From NCBI GenBank assembly GCA_031969915.1, contig DALYJJ010000065.1, forward strand, positions 1 through 32,687: a stretch of DNA of 32,687 bases, in the 5' to 3' direction. Origin of the DNA: DALYJJ01 sp031969915 (GTDB taxonomy: Bacteria; Acidobacteriota; Terriglobia; Bryobacterales; Bryobacteraceae). How positions within the stretch are numbered: position 1 is the first letter of the stretch; each line of letters opens with the position of its first letter. The notes beneath the pieces were generated by a model that searched no databases, was not told where the DNA came from, and saw nothing but the letters and a program-made list of their open reading frames with translations. Positions 8,294 through 17,070 of the stretch are shown in pieces. The position numbers were made by a program, and so were the translations under genes.

Positions 8294-8368
8294 GGCGCTA
8301 TCGTCTAAGGGTTAGGACGAAGCCCTCTCAAGGCTTAAATACGGGTTCGAATCCCGTTAGCGCTACCA
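8294..8368 (+). tRNA. tRNA-Glu, anticodon CUC
   Basis: A 75-nt tRNA with encoded CCA. Acceptor stem GGCGCTA (8294-8300) pairs with TAGCGCT (8358-8364), including a G-U first pair; the discriminator base is A8365 and CCA is at 8366-8368. The anticodon stem AAGCC/GGCTT (8320-8324 and 8332-8336) encloses the loop CTCTCAA with anticodon CTC at 8327-8329. The T arm ACGGG-TTCGAAT-CCCGT is canonical, with GGTTCGAATCC spanning the loop. The anticodon reads GAG codons, which are abundant in this GC-rich genome. It stands alone, with no neighbouring tRNA genes in the window. Confidence 0.97.
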
Positions 8369-8418
8369 ATTCCTCAAACACTCACGGGCCTTGCGCCGCG
8401 CTGGGGCCTGCGACGGAC

Positions 8419-9621
8419 TCAGCCGCCGTCGCCGGCGCGGAGCACCAGCTCCGGCGCCTGAACGGGGCGTGGGGCGGAGTCGATCAGTTCCAGTTGTTCG
8501 AGTTCGTCGCTGCCCGCCGCGCCCAGGTCGCGGAAGCGGCGCGCGGTGACCAGTACGCGCGTTTCGAGCGAACTCACGGCCTTGTTGTAGCAATCCACGC
8601 TGCGCTCCAGGTTCTTGCGCAGGTCGTCGAAGTGGTTGGTCATCACGCCCAGCCGTTCGTACAGCGTCCGGCCGAGTTCGCTGATCTCCTTGGCGTTCTT
8701 CGCGAGTTGGTCCTGACGCCAGCCGTAGGCTACAGCCTTCAAGAGTGCGATCAGCGTCGTGGGAGTGGCCAGGATCACGCCCTGCGCCGCCGCGAACTCG
8801 ATCAGGTCCGAGTCCTGTTCCAGCGCGGCGCTGAAGAAGACTTCGGCGGGCAGGAAACAAACCGTGAACTCGGGCGTCACTTCAAGCTGCCAATAGTTCT
8901 TCGCGGCGAGCTTCGCCACGTGCGTGCGGACCTGCGCGGCGTGCTCCTTGAGCTTCGCGGCACGGGCCGACTCGTCCGTCAGTTCGAGCGCGTCCAGGTA
9001 TGCCGCCAGGGGGACCTTCGCATCCACCACGACCGCGCGGCGATTCGGCAGCCGCACGATCATGTCGGGGCGGAAGCGTCCCGATTCGGTGCTCACCGTG
9101 GCCTGCTCGTCGAAGCAGTCGCCCATCCCGGCCAGTTCGGCGACGCGGCGCAGTTGCAGTTCGCCCCAGCGGCCTCGCACCGCGGGTTGACGAAGGGCGC
9201 GGCTCAGGTTGGTGGTTGTGGTTTGCAGAAAAGCGAGGGTCTCGCGGAGCGACTGGTAGGCGCCCTCGCGCTTCAACTCAAGCGACTGCACCTGCTGCTC
9301 AAGTTCGCCGAGCGTCTTCTGGAACGGCTCAAAGCGCGTTCCCGCCAGCGTCAGGAATTGCTCGTTATTCTTCGCCAGGGCATCGGCTGAGAGCTTTCCG
9401 AACACTGCCTCCAGGCGCTTCTCGGTGTCTTCGAGAGTCTGTAGCTTGGCGCGAAGGCCGGCGACATCGCCGGTCAACTGCTTGTTTTCCTCGCGCAGGG
9501 GAAGGACTTCCTTGAGATGCTTCTGGAGTTGATCGGCGCGGGGAGTGAGCAGAAGCCACATCAAAGCGGCGCCGGCGGCAATGCCGCCGGCCACCGCAAG
9601 GAACAACACAACAGGGTCCAT
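8419..9621 (-). CDS. rmuC: RmuC-family DNA recombination protein
   Basis: A 400-residue RmuC homologue. It has an N-terminal membrane anchor (about residues 4-26, VVLFLAVAGGIAAGAALMWL), then a long coiled coil (about 30-125), then the RmuC nuclease-like domain (about 140-350). The domain contains the hallmark RGRWGELQLRRVAELAGM, followed by RPDMIVRLPNRRAVVVDAKV, where the D...DAK arrangement matches the restriction-endonuclease-like fold. In E. coli, RmuC limits inversions at short repeats and has been linked to anti-phage defence. The start ATG 9621 is 28 bp after the nrdJ stop with no clear Shine-Dalgarno site, so it may be read from the nrdJ transcript. The C-terminus (about 360-400) is variable and Pro/Glu-rich. 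Confidence 0.93.
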   Translation of the reverse strand: MDPVVLFLAVAGGIAAGAALMWLLLTPRADQLQKHLKEVLPLREENKQLTGDVAGLRAKLQTLEDTEKRLEAVFGKLSADALAKNNEQFLTLAGTRFEPFQKTLGELEQQVQSLELKREGAYQSLRETLAFLQTTTTNLSRALRQPAVRGRWGELQLRRVAELAGMGDCFDEQATVSTESGRFRPDMIVRLPNRRAVVVDAKVPLAAYLDALELTDESARAAKLKEHAAQVRTHVAKLAAKNYWQLEVTPEFTVCFLPAEVFFSAALEQDSDLIEFAAAQGVILATPTTLIALLKAVAYGWRQDQLAKNAKEISELGRTLYERLGVMTNHFDDLRKNLERSVDCYNKAVSSLETRVLVTARRFRDLGAAGSDELEQLELIDSAPRPVQAPELVLRAGDGG

Positions 9622-9628
9622 GCAACCA

Positions 9629-9648
9629 GCTTACGAGCAGCAGCCCGC

Positions 9649-9659
<11 letters not shown>
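9629..9659. repeat. 18-bp imperfect tandem duplication at the nrdJ stop
   Basis: GCTTACGAGCAGC occurs at 9629-9641 and again at 9647-9659, an 18-bp period. On the minus strand this duplicates the last codons of nrdJ (GCS-stop) just past the real stop, giving a second Cys-Ser-stop copy. It fills the short gap to rmuC and looks like a replication-slippage product. Confidence 0.6.
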
Positions 9660-12477
<2,818 letters not shown>

Positions 12478-12503
12478 TGTTGACTCTTCCGCTCAAGGGG
12501 TAT

Positions 12504-12524
12504 GACACGGCTTTCGACCGTGTC
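12504..12524 (-). promoter_or_regulatory. Stem-loop in the nrdJ leader
   Basis: GACACGG (12504-12510) and CCGTGTC (12518-12524) form a perfect 7-bp stem with a 7-nt loop, 27 nt before the nrdJ start. It lies downstream of the NrdR-like boxes, so it should be transcribed as part of the 5' leader. It might affect leader stability or translation. It does not resemble a cobalamin riboswitch. Confidence 0.35.
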
Positions 12525-12544
12525 GGCTGGCAGTGAGTACTGTG

Positions 12545-12560
12545 CCACAAGATGTTGTGG
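12545..12560. promoter_or_regulatory. NrdR-box-like palindrome 1 upstream of nrdJ
   Basis: CCACAAGATGTTGTGG is a 16-bp palindrome, extending to GCCACAA/TTGTGGC over 12544-12561. It fits the NrdR operator pattern (acaCwAtATaTwGtgt) at the core C-w-A..A-T..T-w-G positions. On the minus strand, a TTGACC -35-like hexamer (12563-12568) directly precedes it, so the box would sit in the promoter spacer, a repressing position. NrdR binding to paired boxes before reductase genes is well established in other bacteria. Confidence 0.65.
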
Positions 12561-12574
12561 CAGGTCAAGAACTA

Positions 12575-12590
12575 TATCTATAGCTAGTGC
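12575..12590. promoter_or_regulatory. NrdR-box-like site 2 upstream of nrdJ
   Basis: TATCTATAGCTAGTGC matches the NrdR pattern at C-w-A-t-A and T-w-G-t-g, with two mismatches at the centre. Its centre is 30 bp from that of box 1, close to the three-turn spacing (about 31-32 bp) usual for tandem NrdR boxes. It is weaker than box 1; the spacing is the main support. Confidence 0.5.
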
Positions 12591-12618
12591 ACTACGTTAC
12601 GAAACCGTGAGTGTGCAA

Positions 12619-12645
12619 ATCTCTGTGGAACACGTGTGCAGAGAT
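12619..12645. repeat. Inverted repeat in the SRPBCC-nrdJ gap
   Basis: ATCTCTG (12619-12625) and CAGAGAT (12639-12645) flank a 13-bp centre containing CACGTG. Transcribed leftward from the SRPBCC gene, it would be a 7-bp hairpin followed by TTTGC, a weak intrinsic-terminator candidate. The direct repeat GTGTGCA (12611-12617 and 12634-12640) overlaps it, so an operator is also possible. Otherwise the 247-bp gap 12478-12724 holds only the nrdJ control region. Confidence 0.3.
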
Positions 12646-12724
12646 GTGAATCTGTATCCCACGCCTCACAAAGGGGTAGTAGGTTTTGTTGAAGGCGCGA
12701 CAGGATGCGCGCCCGCGGCGTCCG

Positions 12725-13249
12725 TCAGTCAGTGGCGCCCGAACCGCTACCTGCAACCCCGAGCCGACGTCCGGCACCCGGAGATCCCGCCGCCGCCGCC
12801 GCAGATGCTTCCAGGTGCCGGCGGGTCACTTCATGCCGGTAGCGGAACAGGCGGCGGAGTTGCAGGCGGACCGGCAGGGCGGCGGCGAGGTTGACCAGCG
12901 GGCCTCCCGGCAGGGCCAGGTCGACGCGATCGGTGAGCCGTGAGCGGTTCGTTCCCAGCGGCGTGAACTCATGACTATGAATCCAACGCGCGAACGGACC
13001 CTCGCGCTGCTCGTCGGTGAACAGCCGGTTCTTTTCATACTCGGTGTGGACCGCAAGCCAGCGGCGGCGGAAGGGGCCCAGCGGGATCTCGATCTCGACT
13101 TCCGCGCCCGTCTCCAGCCCGCCGGTGCGCCGCACCAGTGCCACGCCGGACCAGTGTGGCGTCAGCAACTCGAAGGCATCCGGACGCTCATGGAACGAGA
13201 AGAGAGCTTCCACGGGGGCGTGGAACTCGCTGGCGTAGAGGAACTGCAC
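12725..13249 (-). CDS. SRPBCC (START/Bet v1-like) superfamily protein
   Basis: A 174-residue protein starting at GTG 13249. The first ~145 residues read as a SRPBCC ligand-binding fold: an N-terminal strand (FLYASEFHAP), the helix-containing EALFSFHERPDAFELLTP, strands such as AEVEIEIPLGPFRRRWLAVH, and a long C-terminal helix (LRRLFRYRHEVTRRHLEA). These are the cyclase/dehydrase-like proteins also found fused to YfcH-type epimerases. A ligand cannot be assigned. The last ~25 residues are Ala/Gly-rich and low in complexity. It is in the same direction as nrdJ but separated by 247 bp containing the nrdJ promoter, so the two need not be co-regulated. The Shine-Dalgarno site is weak. Confidence 0.72.
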   Translation of the reverse strand: MQFLYASEFHAPVEALFSFHERPDAFELLTPHWSGVALVRRTGGLETGAEVEIEIPLGPFRRRWLAVHTEYEKNRLFTDEQREGPFARWIHSHEFTPLGTNRSRLTDRVDLALPGGPLVNLAAALPVRLQLRRLFRYRHEVTRRHLEASAAAAAGSPGAGRRLGVAGSGSGATD

Positions 13250-13324
13250 GTAGGATGAGATGCCGCGTACAAAGCACTAGCGGCAAATCCGCACTCGCTG
13301 TTTGCGCGCACCTCTCGAAAAGCC

Positions 13325-13364
13325 AACGCCGCGCGGCTCGCGACGCGAGACCCCGCGCGGCGTT
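13325..13364 (-). terminator. Intrinsic terminator of the Lys-rich microprotein gene
   Basis: AACGCCGCGCGG (13325-13336) and CCGCGCGGCGTT (13353-13364) form a perfect 12-bp stem. The loop contains a smaller hairpin (CTCGCG/CGCGAG). Read on the minus strand it is followed by GGCTTTTCG, a short T-tract. It lies 21 bp after the stop of the microprotein gene and before the SRPBCC gene, so it should separate the two. Confidence 0.7.
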
Positions 13365-13384
13365 CAAAATCGATGCGGGAGGAA

Positions 13385-13537
13385 CTACTTCTTCTCTTCC
13401 TTCTTCTCCTCGGGCTTCTTCTTGCCCTTCTTCTTCTTCTTGGTGTCCTCGGTCTTCTTCTCTTCCTGGGCGAAAGAAACGGTGGCGACACCACTCAACA
13501 GCGACAAGCCCAGAAGGATAGACATCAGCCTCTTCAT
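13385..13537 (-). CDS. Secreted Lys/Glu-rich microprotein (50 aa)
   Basis: A 50-residue reading frame from ATG 13537 to TAG 13385. Residues 1-23 are a signal peptide (MKRLMSILLGLSLLSGVATV then SFA, with likely cleavage before QEE). The mature ~27 residues are almost only Lys, Glu, Thr, Asp, Gly and Pro (QEEKKTEDTKKKKKGKKK, then PEEKKEEKK). A good ribosome site AAGGAG lies about 11 nt before the start, and a strong terminator lies just after the stop, so this looks like a complete monocistronic gene. I know no named family. Short secreted Lys-rich peptides with an SFAQ-type cleavage site seem plausible in Acidobacteriota, but function is unknown. The extreme charge suggests binding to nucleic acid, envelope polymer or metal ions. 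The low-complexity coding means it could be missed by gene callers. Confidence 0.72.
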   Translation of the reverse strand: MKRLMSILLGLSLLSGVATVSFAQEEKKTEDTKKKKKGKKKPEEKKEEKK

Positions 13538-13616
13538 CTGCGGGACTCTCCTTGGATCGACAGAGTGTATGACGTGATTGGCGTCTCTACCAGGAGACCA
13601 CTCGGAAATGAACCGG

Positions 13617-13647
13617 CGCTTAAGAAGCTATTAAATTGACTTAAGCG
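13617..13647. repeat. Inverted repeat CGCTTAAG/CTTAAGCG
   Basis: CGCTTAAG (13617-13624) and CTTAAGCG (13640-13647) flank a 15-bp AT-rich centre. The element lies between the stop of the ADOP permease gene (13684) and the start of the microprotein gene (13537), both on the minus strand. It could end the permease transcript (no T-run) or act as an operator for the microprotein gene. A second small inverted pair, GTCTC/GAGAC, lies at 13583-13598. Confidence 0.35.
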
Positions 13648-13683
13648 GGTCTCTCTCGTGCCGTCGCCAGCATCAGGCGCGCC

Positions 13684-16347
13684 CTACCCCTGCCGCAGCG
13701 CCCGCATTGGATCCACGCTCGCTGCCCGCCACGCCGGACCCCACACCGCCGCCAGCGCCGACACCAGCAACACGCCCACCGCCGCCGCCAGCGTCCAGTA
13801 GGGAATCGGCCCCTCGGGAATCAGCTTCTGCTGCTGCGCCACCTGTGCCGCATACACCGCTAGCGGCGCGCCCATCGCCATACCCACTACCGCCAGCCGC
13901 ATGCCCTCCCACACCACCTGCCGTAGCACCCCCTGCGAGGACGCCCCCAACGCCATCCGAATCCCGATTTCCGGCCGCCGCCGCGCCGTCGTGTGCGCCA
14001 TCAGCCCGTACAAGCCCACCACGCACAGGACCAGCGCCAGTACACCGAAACTTCCGCACATCCAGGCGAACATCCGCTCCCGCTGCAGCGTTCGTGCGAT
14101 CTGCTGCTCCATCGTGAATACATCCACCAAAGGCAAATTCGGATCCAAAGACGTCACCGCCTCCCGCGCCGCGCTCAGCACCGCCAGCGGTGGAGCGGTT
14201 GTGCGCAGCAGCACCGTCACCCGCTTGATCCCCGTGGGCAGCGGCACGTACAAAAGCGGTTGGTCGCGAGTCAACCGCGAGTACTTCGCATTGCGTGCCA
14301 CGCCGACGACCTCCCACTCCTGATCGTCGCTTCGGATGCGTGCACCGAGTGGCGATACGAGCCCCAACTCTCGCGCCAGTTGCTCACTGAGGATCGCGAC
14401 TTTGCGCCCGCCTCGAACCTCCTCTACCGTGAACGTCCTCCCCGCCAGCAGCGGTACGCCCAGCGCCGCCGGAAATCCTGCGCTGGCGTGATGCACCGCG
14501 GTGTTCGACCGCTTCCCGGACGTCTCGATGGTCGTATGGTACCCGCCGCCCTGCATCGGCCGTGTCCGCGACAAACCTACCGCCGCTACGCCTGGAACCG
14601 CCCGCAGCCGGTCCTCCAGGTCCGCGTAAAAGCGATCCAGCCGCTCATCGCTGTAACCCACTTCCCCCGGCCGTACATCGAGCAGCAGCCGGTTCGCCCG
14701 GTCGAACCCCGCGTCGCGCCGCAAGATCTCTGTCAGATACCCCGTGTAGAGGATCGCTCCCATCACCAGCAACACACTCACCGCCACCTGAGCGAGCACC
14801 AGCGCCTTCGCCGGCCGCCACCGCCGGCGGCTCACGGTTCCCTCGCTGCCCGTTCCCTCCTTCAACGCCGGCGCCGCATCCACACGCGAACTCCGCCATG
14901 CCGGATAGAGCCCGAACAGCACCACCGTCACCAACGTCACCACCGCCGTCACCACCAGCAACTCCCCGCTCCACTGCACCGTCATGGCTCCCAAGTCCAT
15001 GTTCGCCGGCAGCACTTGGGTCATCAGCGCTCCGATGCCCAGCGCCACCGCTATGCTCAACGCCCCGCCCAAGGCCGCCAGCAGCAGGCTCTCCGTGAGA
15101 AATTGCCGCATCAGCCGCCCTCGGCTGCATCCCAGCGACACGCGCAGCGCCACTTCCTTGCCCCGCTCCGCCGACCGCGCCATCAGCAGGTTCGCAATGT
15201 TGGCGCACGCCAGTAGCAGCACCAGCAACACCAGCGCCAATAGGATCTTCACCGGGTCTCCCAGATCCCGGCGCACATTCCCCAACCCCGTCGCGGCGTC
15301 GATCAGCCGCAGCCGCGGCGTCCGCTCGGTGCTCTCCGGCCGCTGCAGCCACGTCGATGCGAATGCCGCCGACAACACCGCCTTCGCTTCCTCCGTCGTC
15401 ACTCCCTCCGCCCGCCGCGCCATCACCTGCAGAAACCACGTCAGAGGATCTTGGCTGCGTGTCCGGAGAAAGCTGTCGGACATCAGCATGGCCGGGCTGT
15501 TCCGCAGCGTCGCGTACATCGCCGTCTCGTCCCCCGGCAGCAGTCCGAAAAAGTCGGGTGGCAGCACGCCGGCGATGCGATACGCAAAGCTGTTCACCCG
15601 CACCGTGTCGCCCACCGCCGATTCCCGCCCGCCCAACGTCTTCTCCCAGAAGCCGTGCGTCACCACCACCTCCGGCGGCGCGCCCGGCTCCTCGCTCAGC
15701 ACCCGCCCCAGCCGCGCCTGCACCCCCAGCATGCGAAAGAAGTTCTCACTGACACCCCGCAGCCGCGTCACCGTAACGCTGCCCCGGTAGCTCGCGCTCA
15801 CCGCCTGCGGGTAATTATGTCCTGCCACCTCCACCTTGCCCGCCGCCTGCCGGCGCATCGCTTCGAACGCGCTCTGGCTGAAGAAATCCTGTACCATCAG
15901 CCCGCCGTCGCGATAATTGCCCCCCGAAGTCGACCGGTACAATCCCTTCGGCCACTCCCTCACTTCCCACGTAACTTCCATCAACTGCTCGGGCTTCGGC
16001 GCCGCCAGTGACCGCCACAACACCGCCTCCGCCAGCGAGTACATCGCCGTCGTCGCCCCAATGCCCAACGCAAGCGACAACACCGCCGCCACGCTGACCG
16101 CCGGCGACTTCGCCATCATCCGCCAGCCGAAACGCAGATCCTGCAGTCCGTGCACGACTACTGCCCACCGGCTCTCCTCACGGCATTCTTCCTTGTATTG
16201 CTCCACTCCGCCGAACTCGCGCCGCGCCCGCCGTAGCGCCTCCGCTCGCGTCATCCCTTCCCGCTCAAATCCGTCCGCGAGCGTCTCGATGTGATAGGCC
16301 AACTCCCGCTCCAGCTCCGCGTTCTCGCGTCTCCAAGGCAGTCTCAT
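13684..16347 (-). CDS. MacB/FtsX-like ABC permease of the ADOP type
   Basis: An 887-residue membrane protein. The first ~65 residues (ENAELERELAYHIETLADGF, EALRRARREFGG) form the soluble N-terminal segment typical of acidobacterial duplicated orphan permeases. Then come two MacB_PCD-FtsX units. The first has a membrane helix near PAVSVAAVLSLALGIGATTA and a FtsX membrane region near ILLALVLLVLLLACANIANL. The second begins near LVLAQVAVSVLLVMGAILY and ends with FtsX helices near MFAWMCGSFGVLALVLCVVG and the final WRAASVDPMRAL. No ATPase gene is adjacent, which fits the orphan name. It starts 3 bp after the padR stop, so both are one operon. Role in export or mechanotransmission is unproven for the family. 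Confidence 0.93.
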   Translation of the reverse strand: MRLPWRRENAELERELAYHIETLADGFEREGMTRAEALRRARREFGGVEQYKEECREESRWAVVVHGLQDLRFGWRMMAKSPAVSVAAVLSLALGIGATTAMYSLAEAVLWRSLAAPKPEQLMEVTWEVREWPKGLYRSTSGGNYRDGGLMVQDFFSQSAFEAMRRQAAGKVEVAGHNYPQAVSASYRGSVTVTRLRGVSENFFRMLGVQARLGRVLSEEPGAPPEVVVTHGFWEKTLGGRESAVGDTVRVNSFAYRIAGVLPPDFFGLLPGDETAMYATLRNSPAMLMSDSFLRTRSQDPLTWFLQVMARRAEGVTTEEAKAVLSAAFASTWLQRPESTERTPRLRLIDAATGLGNVRRDLGDPVKILLALVLLVLLLACANIANLLMARSAERGKEVALRVSLGCSRGRLMRQFLTESLLLAALGGALSIAVALGIGALMTQVLPANMDLGAMTVQWSGELLVVTAVVTLVTVVLFGLYPAWRSSRVDAAPALKEGTGSEGTVSRRRWRPAKALVLAQVAVSVLLVMGAILYTGYLTEILRRDAGFDRANRLLLDVRPGEVGYSDERLDRFYADLEDRLRAVPGVAAVGLSRTRPMQGGGYHTTIETSGKRSNTAVHHASAGFPAALGVPLLAGRTFTVEEVRGGRKVAILSEQLARELGLVSPLGARIRSDDQEWEVVGVARNAKYSRLTRDQPLLYVPLPTGIKRVTVLLRTTAPPLAVLSAAREAVTSLDPNLPLVDVFTMEQQIARTLQRERMFAWMCGSFGVLALVLCVVGLYGLMAHTTARRRPEIGIRMALGASSQGVLRQVVWEGMRLAVVGMAMGAPLAVYAAQVAQQQKLIPEGPIPYWTLAAAVGVLLVSALAAVWGPAWRAASVDPMRALRQG

Positions 16348-16350
16348 GGC

Positions 16351-16680
16351 TTAGCTCTCCAATACCCACCCGATCGCGTTCGTGTACCGCCGCCACTCCT
16401 CCAGTTCGGCCTGCAACTGCTTCTTCCCCGCCGCCGTCAGCGAGTACACCTTCGCCATCCGCCCGCTCTCCCCCTCCCGCCACTCGCTCTTTGCCAACCC
16501 CTTCCGCTCCAGCCGGTGCAGCGCCGGATACAGCGATCCCTGCTGCACCTCGAGCACTCCGCGCGACGACAGCGAGATCTTCTGCGCCAGTGCGTACCCA
16601 TGCGCCGGACCCTGCCCCAGCGTCTTCAACACCAAGAGGTCCAACGTCCCCTGCAACAGGTCCTGCCGCTTGTCATTCAT
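16351..16680 (-). CDS. PadR-family transcriptional regulator
   Basis: A 109-residue winged-helix repressor starting at ATG 16680 (MNDKRQDLLQGTLDLLVLKT). The open frame continues to 16728, but that start would lie inside the -35 element, so 16680 is chosen. The PadR domain spans nearly the whole protein: HGYALAQKISLSSRGVLEV is the recognition region, GSLYPALHRLERKGLAKSEW the wing-adjacent helix, and GRMAKVYSLTAAGKKQLQAE the wing and start of the dimer helix. It is encoded 3 bp before the ADOP permease gene, the common arrangement in Acidobacteriota. It probably represses its own operon through the palindrome at 16702-16717 and responds to a small hydrophobic ligand, as other PadR proteins do. 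Confidence 0.95.
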   Translation of the reverse strand: MNDKRQDLLQGTLDLLVLKTLGQGPAHGYALAQKISLSSRGVLEVQQGSLYPALHRLERKGLAKSEWREGESGRMAKVYSLTAAGKKQLQAELEEWRRYTNAIGWVLES

Positions 16681-16699
16681 ACCTAGATTCTCTACACAC

Positions 16700-16728
16700 A
16701 CTATATGTCTACATATAAAGGTTGTCAA
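16700..16728 (-). promoter_or_regulatory. padR promoter with overlapping PadR-type operator
   Basis: On the minus strand TTGACA (16723-16728) and TATAGT (16700-16705) are separated by exactly 17 bp, close to sigma-70 consensus. The palindrome TATATGT-CT-ACATATA (16702-16717, plus-strand reading) covers the spacer and -10. It contains ATGT/ACAT half-sites like those of PadR operators, though closer together than the common ATGT-N8-ACAT. Predicted start site is near 16693, giving a leader of about 13 nt. Repressor bound here would block polymerase. Confidence 0.75.
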
Positions 16729-16735
16729 CCTGCTT

Positions 16736-16753
16736 GGACTAGACGGACTAGAC
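16736..16753. repeat. Tandem 9-bp direct repeat upstream of the padR promoter
   Basis: GGACTAGAC occurs twice back to back, beginning 8 bp upstream of the padR -35 hexamer. The position would suit an activator or accessory operator, but it may be chance or slippage. Confidence 0.35.
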
Positions 16754-16837
16754 GCCTCGTCTCGACGACCTCTGGGAATGCGCGCGCCGCGAAGCTCCGA
16801 GCCTTAGCCCTGCGTTCCGGCCCGCAGCCGCACGCGT

Positions 16838-16948
16838 TCAGAAATAGGGCGTGAGCCCCAGTTGAATGCTCCGCGGGTCGGGCGACGTCGTCACGCGGCC
16901 CCGCCTCGGCTGGCGGGTGAAGGCCACTCGGCACCAGGTGTAGCCCGC
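16838..16948 (-). pseudogene. Possible C-terminal relic of an Oar-like TonB-dependent receptor
   Basis: In one minus-strand frame the bases before TGA 16838-16840 read VTTSPDPRSIQLGLTPYF, ending in a terminal Phe. This resembles the last beta-strand of Oar-like receptors, in which a DPR-x-IQ-x-G-L segment precedes an aromatic C-terminus. The frame is blocked by a stop at 16949-16951, and nothing upstream in this direction encodes a barrel; the siderophore receptor gene reads the other way from 17071. The fragment is short, so chance resemblance is possible. Apart from this, 16754-17004 holds nothing I can identify. Confidence 0.35.
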
Positions 16949-17004
16949 TCACCCTCCAGGTCGGGCCATCTGGTCCTCATGGCTGTGCCGTTCACTGTCT
17001 CTTC

Positions 17005-17033
17005 TTGCCCTTCGATGACACTCATGATATTCT
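17005..17033 (+). promoter_or_regulatory. Candidate promoter of the siderophore receptor gene
   Basis: TTGCCC (17005-17010) and TATTCT (17028-17033) are spaced by 17 bp. This places the transcription start near 17040, at the first base of the palindrome described in the next entry, and 31 nt before the chosen start codon. Confidence 0.45.
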
Positions 17034-17039
17034 ATCTCT

Positions 17040-17054
17040 TGCAACTGAGTTGCA
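17040..17054. promoter_or_regulatory. Fur-like 7-1-7 operator
   Basis: TGCAACT-G-AGTTGCA is a perfect palindrome of two 7-bp arms around one base, the 7-1-7 geometry of Fur-family operators, though not the classical GATAAT sequence. It sits just before the ribosome site and at the predicted start of transcription of a siderophore-type receptor gene, a natural place for iron repression. Binding by Fur or a relative is inferred from geometry and context. Confidence 0.5.
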
Positions 17055-17070
17055 TGTAAAGGAAGAGGAA

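Noticed and set aside
6691..9390. A plus-strand open frame of about 900 codons across the permease, oxidoreductase, tRNA and rmuC genes
   Set aside because: It runs through a tRNA gene and antisense to two clear protein families; its translation is Arg/His/Gly-rich with no domain. High GC content causes such long empty frames.
12478..12724. Cobalamin riboswitch before the B12-dependent reductase
   Set aside because: No B12-box-like conserved stretch was found. The palindromes there fit NrdR boxes and simple hairpins better.
12502..12894. A 130-codon plus-strand frame upstream of nrdJ
   Set aside because: It crosses the NrdR-like boxes and the antisense of the SRPBCC gene, and shows no ribosome site or domain.
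16725..16952. A 75-codon minus-strand frame in the padR-receptor gap
   Set aside because: Its sequence matches nothing known, it runs across the padR -35 region, and the neighbouring frame gives a better (though weak) reading as a receptor relic.
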